Positions 26,294 to 33,334 of a stretch of 64,000 nt of DNA are shown piece by piece (within the stretch, counting starts at the first letter, position 1; every line of letters starts with the position of its first letter). The notes under the pieces were generated by a model. That model saw only the letters and a list, made by a program, of their open reading frames with translations. It was not told where the DNA came from and did no database searches. Position numbers and translations under genes: made by a program. Source of the stretch: Ignavibacteria bacterium (lineage in GTDB: Bacteria; Bacteroidota; Ignavibacteria; Kapaibacteriales; UBA4661); NCBI GenBank assembly GCA_014654705.1, contig JACVZY010000071.1, positions 29,429 through 93,428 on the forward strand, in the 5' to 3' direction.

Positions 26294-27259
26294 ATGCCCA
26301 CCAGCGAATATTCCTCCGTCTTCCGCGCCGAAGAAGAACTTCTCGACCACGCCAAAGCAGTGAGCAGTGCGGCAACCGAAAGCCTGACGCTCACCGCTCT
26401 GCACGATGAATACCGCATCTTGGCAGAGCGCTACGCCGTGATGCTCCGCGAAAGTACGCAGCTTACGCGCATTAGCGACTTCACACAGACCAAACTCATT
26501 CGCCTCCAAACCCAACTGGAAAAGGCACTTGCCGAATCTGAAGCGAACTTGAAAAAAGCTGAAGATGCCAATAGCCGTAAGACGGAGCTTCTCAGCGTGG
26601 TGTCGCACGACCTCAAAAGCCCGCTTGCATCGGTGCTTGCGGCAGTGCAGCTCATCGAAATGGGCGACATTACGAGTGAAGAATTTCCTGAATCTGGTGC
26701 GAGAATCCGCGAAATATGCGAACGGATGCTTGCTTTAATTGAGAGCCTCCTCGCAAGTTCGGCAATGGAAATGGGTAAAATTCAGGTGAATAAGTCTTTC
26801 TGCAATGCGAAAAAACTTCTCGATGCTGTTATCGAACAAAACCGCCTCCGTGCACAAGAAAAAGACCAAATTCTTACCGTTAGCGCCACAGGTGATGATT
26901 TCACGTTCTATGCTGATGCCATTCTTGTTCAGCAGGTGCTGGAAAATTTTGTGAGCAATGCGCTAAAATACTCACCACGCGGCGCAACCGTGCAGACCCG
27001 CGTAATAGCTCTATCGGAGACAATTCGCTTTGAAGTGCAGGACGAAGGTCCCGGATTCACGGAGGAAGATAAGCAAAAACTTTTTGGCTTTTTCCAACGC
27101 CTCTCGGCGCGTCCCACAGGTGGCGAATCCTCACACGGCGTGGGCTTGGCAATCACCAAGCGCGTGGTGGAACTGCACAACGGACAAATCTGGGTGGAAA
27201 GCGAGCAAGGGCAAGGCTCTACGTTTGTGGTTCTCCTACCGCGCAAGGGTGAGGTTTGA
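26294..27259 (+). CDS. Soluble sensor histidine kinase
   Basis: The 321-residue protein has no membrane segment. Residues 1-95 are mostly helical, with a likely coiled coil (LQTQLEKALAESEANLKKAE). HisKA follows with the phosphoacceptor in LSVVSHDLKSPLASV, then HATPase_c with the N box LENFVSNALKYSP, the G1 box DEGPGFTEEDKQKLFGFFQR and the G2 region HGVGLAITKRVVELHNG. No response regulator is adjacent, so it is an orphan kinase. A coiled-coil input without a sensor domain suggests it responds through a partner protein. It starts about 100 bases after the helicase gene and may share its transcript. Confidence 0.9.
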   Translation: MPTSEYSSVFRAEEELLDHAKAVSSAATESLTLTALHDEYRILAERYAVMLRESTQLTRISDFTQTKLIRLQTQLEKALAESEANLKKAEDANSRKTELLSVVSHDLKSPLASVLAAVQLIEMGDITSEEFPESGARIREICERMLALIESLLASSAMEMGKIQVNKSFCNAKKLLDAVIEQNRLRAQEKDQILTVSATGDDFTFYADAILVQQVLENFVSNALKYSPRGATVQTRVIALSETIRFEVQDEGPGFTEEDKQKLFGFFQRLSARPTGGESSHGVGLAITKRVVELHNGQIWVESEQGQGSTFVVLLPRKGEV

Positions 27260-27271
27260 TGTGATATAACA

Positions 27272-27298
27272 AGACCCTGTTTTTCAGATGCAGGGTCT
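27272..27298 (+). terminator. Weak hairpin terminator after the histidine kinase
   Basis: The arms 27272-27279 and 27291-27298 pair perfectly over 8 bp (agaccctg and complement) around an 11-nt loop. The downstream T-run is short (gttt), so termination may be partial. Confidence 0.5.
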
Positions 27299-27429
27299 GT
27301 TTGAAAAAAGTGTCTCCCTCTGAAACTAATTACGAAACTCTTCGTAGGCAATATATTATTTGCCGCGCTTCTTCCTCGCAGGCAATTATTTTTCCTTATT
27401 CTCAACACATACTCATCTGTGGAGCAACC

Positions 27430-28761
27430 ATGCAAGCTACTTTTGCTATCGCCGCCGCCCTTGTTGTCATACTTTTTCGGCAACTTCCCGCGCAAACGGA
27501 CTCGACACATAACCATGCACCAGTGAAAACAATCTCTGCAGATTCGACACTCACCCCTGCTACTGATTCTATGAGCAGTGGCGCACCAAAGCTCTTTCTC
27601 AACTGTACAGGGTGGTGTTTTGAGGATTATGTCAAAACGGAGTTGTCATTTTTCAATTTTGTTCGTGACCGCTTCCAAGCCGATGTACAGCTGCTGATTA
27701 TCCGTCAAGCCACCGGAAGTGATGGTAGCCTTTTTACCGTCAATTTTTTAGGTCAGCATCAATTTCAAGGGATGTCGGATACGCTCACATTTAATCTCGA
27801 CCAATCGGCAAGCGATGAAATGATTCGCAGTGAACTCGCCAAGGTCTTGCAGGCAGGCTTGGTACGCTTTGTGGCAAAAACGCCGCTTCGGAGCAAAATG
27901 TCGTTCACGTTCCCCAAGCGCGAGCAATCAACGATTTCGTCTATCAAAGACGTATGGGATTATTGGACATTTACCATAGGGGCAAACGGAAACACTTCCG
28001 GCGAATCGAATAATCGTTTTATTTGGCTCAATAGCTTTCTCACCGTGCGGCGCATCACTAATGAAAACAAAATCATTGCCAATGGTTTCTTTCGCCGAAA
28101 TTCCAGCGAGTTCACTATTGATGGCGAGCAGTATTTTGCTGCGACTGATTCTTATGGCGCAAATGCGTTATATGCTCACAGCCTCAGCGATCACTGGTCT
28201 CTGGGCGGTTTATACATTGGCGAACACTCTGTTTTCCGGAATATCAATTTTTCCCATCGCATTGCTCCTATCATCGAGTACAACGTCTTTCCGTACACCG
28301 AAAACACCTATCGTCAACTCCGTATTTCCTACGAAGCAGGAGCACAACAGTTGAATTATCTGGAAGAAACGGTGTTCAGTCGGATGCAGGAATTACGTCC
28401 CTATCAGCGTCTGGCTGTATCGCTGGACTTAACACAGCAATGGGGAACCATTTACACAGGAGTGAAAAGTACAAATTTCATTGATAATTTCTCCCAATAT
28501 CGCGTTACATTCGATACGCAACTGAGCTTGCGGCTTGCCGAAGGCTTGTCTATTCAGCTCTACGGCTCGGCTGCTCTGATTCAAGATCAAATCTCGCTTG
28601 CGAAATCCGACCTCAATACCACAACGGTACTGCTGCAAGGACGACAACTGCCGACGAGTTTTTCGTACTGGGCATATTTTGGCATCAATTACACGTTTGG
28701 CTCTATCTACAACTCTATTGTCAACACTCGCTTTAATGGCTTAACCGAGCAGCAGAATTAA
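27430..28761 (+). CDS. Outer-membrane beta-barrel-like protein of unknown function
   Basis: The ATG at 27430 gives a 443-residue protein with a signal peptide (MQATFAIAAALVVILFRQLPA) and then CTGWCFEDYVKTELSFFNFVRDRFQADVQLLI, a lead-in that I associate with a widespread uncharacterised Bacteroidota family. From about residue 175 the sequence alternates hydrophobic and polar residues with many aromatics and ends in aromatic strands, as in beta-barrels. The CTGWC pair could form a disulfide. The earlier in-frame TTG at 27301 adds residues with no family character. No function is known. It is monocistronic between a weak terminator and the GrpB gene. Confidence 0.72.
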   Translation: MQATFAIAAALVVILFRQLPAQTDSTHNHAPVKTISADSTLTPATDSMSSGAPKLFLNCTGWCFEDYVKTELSFFNFVRDRFQADVQLLIIRQATGSDGSLFTVNFLGQHQFQGMSDTLTFNLDQSASDEMIRSELAKVLQAGLVRFVAKTPLRSKMSFTFPKREQSTISSIKDVWDYWTFTIGANGNTSGESNNRFIWLNSFLTVRRITNENKIIANGFFRRNSSEFTIDGEQYFAATDSYGANALYAHSLSDHWSLGGLYIGEHSVFRNINFSHRIAPIIEYNVFPYTENTYRQLRISYEAGAQQLNYLEETVFSRMQELRPYQRLAVSLDLTQQWGTIYTGVKSTNFIDNFSQYRVTFDTQLSLRLAEGLSIQLYGSAALIQDQISLAKSDLNTTTVLLQGRQLPTSFSYWAYFGINYTFGSIYNSIVNTRFNGLTEQQN

Positions 28762-28967
28762 ATGCTCTCAAAACGCAAGTTTTTGCCAAGAAATTACGGA
28801 ATGCAGAATCTGCGAAGGTCAACATATTGCTGTGACGTAGATTGGGTCGCAACACAATCTGCATTCCAAAAACATTTGATGAAAGCCCAATGCTATTTTT
28901 TTCAAAACATAAAGATTCATCTACACTTCAAAATTAAAACTTCTTGCATTAAAACGTCTCTTCAATC

Positions 28968-29522
28968 ATGCTTATCCAAGAATATCAAGAACGGTGGAAA
29001 GAAGATTTCCACAGCATCAAAACAGTTATTTCGGAAGCACTTGATAATTATGATGTTACCATAGAACATATTGGCAGTACGGCAGTTACTCAGCTTGCAG
29101 CCAAGCCGATTATTGATATTGATGTGGTGTATGCAAAAAGCGACGAATTTGATGCAATCAAGGCAGGCTTAGAGCGCGGCGGCTACGTTCACAAGGGGAA
29201 TCAAGGAATTTCTCAGAGAGAAGTGTTTAAGCGGCATAGTGCGGTGAAAGTACATCCGATTTTGGATTCTATCGCCCATCACCTTTACGTTTGTCCGATT
29301 GATAGCAAAGAATTACAACGGCACATCCTCTTCAGAGATTATCTCATCAAGCATGAAGCCGCACGAGTGCAATATCAAGCCCTCAAATACACAATTGCCG
29401 ATGAAGTGAGCCAAGACCGAAAGAAATATGCGCATGTGAAAGAAGTAAAACTGAGAACATTCGTGGAAGCTATTATCGCAAAAGCTCAAGAGGAGAACAT
29501 CGGAGCATCTTTATCTCGGTGA
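28968..29522 (+). CDS. GrpB family protein (nucleotidyltransferase-like)
   Basis: The 184-residue protein matches the GrpB/UPF0157 family: EYQERWKEDF near the N-terminus, the signature IEHIGSTAVTQLAAKPIIDIDVV (residues about 29-51), HLYVCPIDSKELQRHILFRDYL, and a helical end. The fold belongs to the nucleotidyltransferase superfamily, and the GS-x-DIDV arrangement is the equivalent of its metal site, although the biochemical role is not established. The gene converges on the extradiol dioxygenase, whose stop is 10 bases away on the other strand. The 206 bases before it (28762-28967) contain no convincing gene or RNA. Confidence 0.9.
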   Translation: MLIQEYQERWKEDFHSIKTVISEALDNYDVTIEHIGSTAVTQLAAKPIIDIDVVYAKSDEFDAIKAGLERGGYVHKGNQGISQREVFKRHSAVKVHPILDSIAHHLYVCPIDSKELQRHILFRDYLIKHEAARVQYQALKYTIADEVSQDRKKYAHVKEVKLRTFVEAIIAKAQEENIGASLSR

Positions 29523-29531
29523 ACTGCAATC

Positions 29532-30320
29532 TCACCCCCAAAACCGAAACGCCGCCATTGAAAGATTCTTCCATTGGAATCCGGCGTTTATCTGCTCGTA
29601 CCGGCTGCCCATTGCGCTCACGAAGACAAGCGGCAAGAAGTGCTCCGAGGTGGGATGCGCTTGCCGAAATGTGGGATGCTGGTACAATTCTGCTAGGCGT
29701 TCTGCGTACCCGCCATCATTTGCGCCAGCCGCTAACGTATCCAAAACTAATTTCTCAAAGTCCGCTGCCCATGCGTCCGGCGGCAGTGCCGAGCCGCCAA
29801 AGCGTACAATTTCGTGCCGATTATGCACCAAGCCACCACTTCCGATGAAGAGAACATTTTCTTTCAGAAGCGGTGCAAGCGCTTGTGCGATGTTGGCGTG
29901 ATACGTGGGGTCAAGGCTTTGGTGCAAGGAAATCTGCACCATCGGCACATCTGCCTCTGGAAACATCGTCATCAGCGGAATAAGTGCACCGTGGTCGAGT
30001 TCGGCAAATTTATCAAGCGAAACCGCTACGCCAGCCTTCTGAAGTCGCTCTGCGATGCTCTGTGCTAATACAGGACTACCTTTGGGGGAATATGTGCTAC
30101 GGAACTCTGGTGGAAAGCCCTCATTCGCTTGAACAAGCTGCTGCGCAGTGCTGATTGAGACATTCGGCGCAATCCAATGCCCCGACACCATGACGATAGC
30201 GTCAGGCGTTTGAGGCACAGCGCGTTCACGCACGACGCGAAACATTTCGGGAACGTCAGTACTTTTGAATGCCTCGTAAATAGTGCCGTGCGAGACGAAA
30301 AGAGCGGGTTGAGATTTCAT
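29532..30320 (-). CDS. LigB/DODA-type extradiol dioxygenase (YgiD-like)
   Basis: The 262-residue protein belongs to the class III extradiol ring-cleavage dioxygenases close to 4,5-DOPA dioxygenase (YgiD). Metal-ligand and active-site histidines appear in LFVSHGTIYEA, VMVSGHWIAP, AELDHGALIPLMTMFPEADVP and FIGSGGLVHNR. The family opens catechol rings using Fe2+ and oxygen. It is the last of four closely spaced minus-strand genes (SDR, pirin, SRPBCC, this one). Pirins can have quercetinase activity, so two ring-cleaving candidates sit together, which suggests detoxification of catechols or quinones (inference). Confidence 0.9.
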   Translation of the reverse strand: MKSQPALFVSHGTIYEAFKSTDVPEMFRVVRERAVPQTPDAIVMVSGHWIAPNVSISTAQQLVQANEGFPPEFRSTYSPKGSPVLAQSIAERLQKAGVAVSLDKFAELDHGALIPLMTMFPEADVPMVQISLHQSLDPTYHANIAQALAPLLKENVLFIGSGGLVHNRHEIVRFGGSALPPDAWAADFEKLVLDTLAAGANDGGYAERLAELYQHPTFRQAHPTSEHFLPLVFVSAMGSRYEQINAGFQWKNLSMAAFRFWG

Positions 30321-30374
30321 CTGGTAATGAAGTGCTGGGAAATGTTTGTGGAGAGTTATTGCTGCTCACAATAC

Positions 30375-30887
30375 TTATTGCTGCTCGCAATACCGTTTAA
30401 GTTCAGTATTCATCAACTCAAAGCCTTCGGGCGCATTTTTCATCATGGGCAAATTCCTGATAATAAGCGAGAGCACACCGCGATATTCCTCACGGTTCAC
30501 GACAAGCGTTTTGCCGTTGCCCATGTCTTGCAGTTCAAAAAAATGTTCGCCGTCGAACACACGCGGGAAGCCTGTTTCCGCCAGCCATGCAAAACGTTTA
30601 TTCTCTTCCCAATAGCTCACCAGTGGCGTAAATTCGTAAGGGTCTGTACCCTTCACCGAGAGTTTCAGGTGCAATGTGCCGTGCGGCTTTGCCTCACCGC
30701 CCAAGTACGCTAATTGGCTGTTCCATGCTTTGTAATTCTTGAAATCAACGACGGCGTTCCAGACCTTTTCCGGCGGGGCGTTGATAACGACATCCTTGCG
30801 GATTTCAAACTGTGTGCGGCTGAGTCCGAGAATTGCCAAAAGCGCAATTCCGGCGGAAATAAGGAAGATTCTTTTTGTATTCATCAT
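30375..30887 (-). CDS. SRPBCC-family (START-like) exported or membrane-tethered protein
   Basis: The 170-residue protein starts with a short hydrophobic segment (IFLISAGIALLAILGL), then has the SRPBCC/polyketide-cyclase-like fold signature INAPPEKVWNAVVDFKNYKAWNSQL, and EYRGVLSLIIRNLP near the end. These helix-grip domains hold a hydrophobic ligand. It starts 16 bases after the pirin gene and ends 54 bases before the dioxygenase start, so it is cotranscribed with them and may carry or sequester the same type of aromatic or lipid ligand (inference). Confidence 0.82.
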   Translation of the reverse strand: MMNTKRIFLISAGIALLAILGLSRTQFEIRKDVVINAPPEKVWNAVVDFKNYKAWNSQLAYLGGEAKPHGTLHLKLSVKGTDPYEFTPLVSYWEENKRFAWLAETGFPRVFDGEHFFELQDMGNGKTLVVNREEYRGVLSLIIRNLPMMKNAPEGFELMNTELKRYCEQQ

Positions 30888-30903
30888 TACTGCTCAGTGA
30901 TAA

Positions 30904-31776
30904 TTATGATGTTTTGAAAACAGAAGATGCCTCTAAATGCCCCATTTCACCTTTGCCGTAGCGCAATCGCGTCAGGTGCATTTGCTCGTTAGTGGACATC
31001 ACAAATGGTCCTCCGAAAAGAGTTTGTTCGTTGAAAGGCTTGCCTGTGCCGAGAAGAAAGGTTGCGGAATCGTCGGTTGTCGTAATGTCAATCACACTTC
31101 CTTCACTGCTGAATTTTACGCACGTTGATTGACCATCCGTTTTTTCCAACACTGTTTCGCCCGCAAAAGCTCTACCGCTGACCATCATCACAAAAGATAT
31201 GTTTCCGTCAGGAACGTGGTGTGTAAAGGATGCGTTTGGTTTCATCTGAACATCAAGCAATTCAACATCAGGCAAAGGCTTGATAGCCGCTTGGGTTGTG
31301 CCGTACTGCCCAAGCAATATCCGCACTTCCACATCCGCATTTGGGTGGACGACAGGTACAGCGTGAGAATCTACGTGCATAGCTTTGGGTTCGGCAAATC
31401 TATCTTCCGAGGAGTGATTCAGCCACATCTGTAAACCATGACAGACTTTCCCTTCAATTTCAGGAATTTCTTCGTGTAAAATTCCTATTCCCGCTTGGGT
31501 GAGATGAATTGCTCCGGCTTCAATTCTGCTGTGGTCGCCCAAACTATCCCGATTGATGAATGCACCTTCGCTATCCAAAAACATATACGTCATCACCGAA
31601 AATCCTGCGTGAGGATGGGGCGGAAAGAAGGCTCTCGGCATCCAAAATTCGGTAAGGATGATGAATGGGTCAATGCTTCCTAATTCCGAGGTCAACCCGA
31701 AATTTCTAAAGCCATTTGTTTGTTCCTGAAGGCGCACCACCTTAGCAACTCGCTTGGTTTCAGGTTTGCTATCCAT
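30904..31776 (-). CDS. Pirin family protein (cupin dioxygenase-like)
   Basis: The 290-residue protein has two cupin domains. The N-terminal pirin metal site is complete: FPPHPHAGFSVMTYMF gives two His ligands, and HLTQAGIGILHEEIPE supplies the third His and the Glu. The C-terminal cupin (residues about 170-285) is diverged. Bacterial pirins include quercetin 2,3-dioxygenases and redox-sensing regulators. Its place between an SDR and an SRPBCC protein, in an operon ending with an extradiol dioxygenase, supports a role in flavonoid, catechol or quinone handling (inference). Confidence 0.9.
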   Translation of the reverse strand: MDSKPETKRVAKVVRLQEQTNGFRNFGLTSELGSIDPFIILTEFWMPRAFFPPHPHAGFSVMTYMFLDSEGAFINRDSLGDHSRIEAGAIHLTQAGIGILHEEIPEIEGKVCHGLQMWLNHSSEDRFAEPKAMHVDSHAVPVVHPNADVEVRILLGQYGTTQAAIKPLPDVELLDVQMKPNASFTHHVPDGNISFVMMVSGRAFAGETVLEKTDGQSTCVKFSSEGSVIDITTTDDSATFLLGTGKPFNEQTLFGGPFVMSTNEQMHLTRLRYGKGEMGHLEASSVFKTS

Positions 31777-31826
31777 AAATGTATCAAAAATTCTGTGGAG
31801 AAAAATTTGAAAATGAGCTATTCACC

Positions 31827-32585
31827 TTACAAAATACCGCCATTTGCTTGAATCACCTGCCCCGTTATCCATGCCGTTTCCGGCAGACATAAGGCGAGTA
31901 CCGCTCCTGCCACATCGTTCGGCTGCCCCAAACGACCAAACGGCGTTTGCGCAACAAGTGCTTGCACCATTTCTTGCGGCGCAACCAAACCTTCGGTTTC
32001 CGTCACGCCGGGCGAAACCACATTGACAGAAATACGTTTCGCACCAAGCTCCTTAGCAAGAGAAATGGCGAATTTCTCCAATGCAGATTTTGCTCCGGAA
32101 TACGCGCCACTTGCAATACCGGGCATTGCAGCCGCTCCACTGGAAAGAACAATAATTCGCCCGCCTTCCTTGACGTGATGTGCTGCCTGTTGCAACGCGA
32201 AATAATGCCCTTTCACGGCAGCAAACATTCGGTCGTAGCCATCTTCGGTCATCAATGCCGTTGGCGCAAAGACCGCTTCAGAAAAAGCGTTGGCGATATA
32301 GATGTCTGCTTCGCCGCCAAAGTTTGTAGGCAAAAATTCAAAAACGCTTTTCATTGCGTTTGCGTTGCTTGCGTCGGCTTGCATTGCCACAACGTAAGAG
32401 CTGAACTGCTTTGCTTCCGCTTCGGTCGTTTTGGCGGCATCAGCATTGCTGTTGTAGGTAAAAAGGATATGTGCACCTTCTTTCGCCAGCGCGTGGACAA
32501 TTGCCTTGCCGATACCGCGGCTGCCACCAGTAACGATAACTTTTTTGTTCTCCAGTTTGCCGCTTTGTGTACTTGTCATAGCCAT
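31827..32585 (-). CDS. SDR-family NAD(P)-dependent oxidoreductase
   Basis: The 252-residue protein is a classical short-chain dehydrogenase: the cofactor loop VTGGSRGIGKAI (residues about 18-29), the catalytic Ser in IIVLSSGAAAMPG and the YSGAKSALEKFA Tyr/Lys pair. The usual NNAG strand is replaced by ANAFSEAV. Similar enzymes act on quinones, ketones and small aldehydes; the exact substrate is unknown. It is the first gene of a four-gene minus-strand unit and lies divergent from an HxlR regulator; a promoter with an operator-like palindrome stands just upstream. A second ATG at 32579 is also possible. Confidence 0.9.
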   Translation of the reverse strand: MAMTSTQSGKLENKKVIVTGGSRGIGKAIVHALAKEGAHILFTYNSNADAAKTTEAEAKQFSSYVVAMQADASNANAMKSVFEFLPTNFGGEADIYIANAFSEAVFAPTALMTEDGYDRMFAAVKGHYFALQQAAHHVKEGGRIIVLSSGAAAMPGIASGAYSGAKSALEKFAISLAKELGAKRISVNVVSPGVTETEGLVAPQEMVQALVAQTPFGRLGQPNDVAGAVLALCLPETAWITGQVIQANGGIL

Positions 32586-32631
32586 AGTATTCTTCTCTCG
32601 TTTTTGTTTTTGAATGAATTGATGGTATATT

Positions 32632-32664
32632 CAAACTTACTAATAGTCACTATCCTTTAGCAAG
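32632..32664 (-). promoter_or_regulatory. Promoter-like sequence for the SDR operon, with operator palindrome
   Basis: Read on the minus strand, CTTG (32664-32661) is followed after 21 bases by TAAGTTTG (32639-32632), a match to TTTG-N19..21-TAnnTTTG with one mismatch. The palindrome atagt-c-actat (32643-32653) lies within the spacer, where a bound regulator would block polymerase. Confidence 0.45.
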
Positions 32665-32678
32665 TAGTTGCCTAAATG

Positions 32679-32690
32679 GATACTAGTATC
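32679..32690. promoter_or_regulatory. Second operator-like palindrome in the HxlR/SDR gap
   Basis: The 12-base sequence gatactagtatc is a perfect palindrome. Like the site at 32643-32653 it contains TACT/AGTA-type half-sites, and it lies about 80 bases before the HxlR start. The two together suggest divergent control by the HxlR protein. Confidence 0.4.
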
Positions 32691-32769
32691 GTAAAAGATA
32701 GCTTTTGACTACGTAAGCGATAGAAGACGTAAATAAATTTCATCATAAGCATTATTTGAGGAAAAACCG

Positions 32770-33198
32770 ATGACTAAGGTCGTACAAAATAGCCGTAAAT
32801 TTACTGCAGCCGTGTTTTCGCCGCCGGAATCCAGTGGGGCGACGTGTTCGCAAAAGAGTGATATTTCTTGCCCTGTGCAATTAACGTTGGAACTGTTGGG
32901 CGGGAGGTGGAAATTGGCGATTATTCACAGCCTCTACAACGGCATGAAACGCTTTAAGGAGCTGGAGCGCGACGTAGCGGGCGTTACGCCCAAAATGCTC
33001 ACCAAGCAGCTCAAAGACTTGGAAGCAAACGACATTGTACATCGGGAATATCACGCCACCATCCCGCCGACGGTGGAATATAGCCTCACCGAATACGGAC
33101 ATAGCGTGGTACCGCTTGTGCTGGAAATAAAAAAATGGGGCTTGCAGCATCAGGAGCGGATGAGTAAGCCGAAAGGAAAGAAGGTCAAGAAGACTTGA
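32770..33198 (+). CDS. HxlR-family transcriptional regulator
   Basis: The 142-residue protein has the HxlR winged-helix core: CPVQLTLELLGGRWKLAII, RFKELERDVAGVTPKMLTKQLKDLEANDIV and VEYSLTEYGHSVVPLV. Cys34 is in the conserved Cys-Pro-Val position, which acts as a redox or electrophile sensor in YodB and HypR; a second cysteine lies at residue 26. The gene is divergent from the SDR/pirin/SRPBCC/dioxygenase unit with a 184-base gap containing two palindromes. It is likely the thiol-based regulator of that unit (inference; thiol-sensing HxlR proteins controlling quinone-handling genes are known in Bacillus). Confidence 0.9.
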   Translation: MTKVVQNSRKFTAAVFSPPESSGATCSQKSDISCPVQLTLELLGGRWKLAIIHSLYNGMKRFKELERDVAGVTPKMLTKQLKDLEANDIVHREYHATIPPTVEYSLTEYGHSVVPLVLEIKKWGLQHQERMSKPKGKKVKKT

Positions 33199-33334
33199 TT
33201 TCAAGAGAGCTATGACAGCGATTGAAAAAAGAAATTCTATGGGTCAATAATGCTTTTGTGACTTTTTTTCGTGTTGTGCTTCCTACGTTTATCCAGAACA
33301 ACATTGTCTTACTTTCACAAAAGGTTTACCTACC

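Noticed and set aside
28762..28967. A small gene or RNA before GrpB
   Set aside because: The open frame here is compositionally non-coding and no stable structure or tRNA shape was seen.
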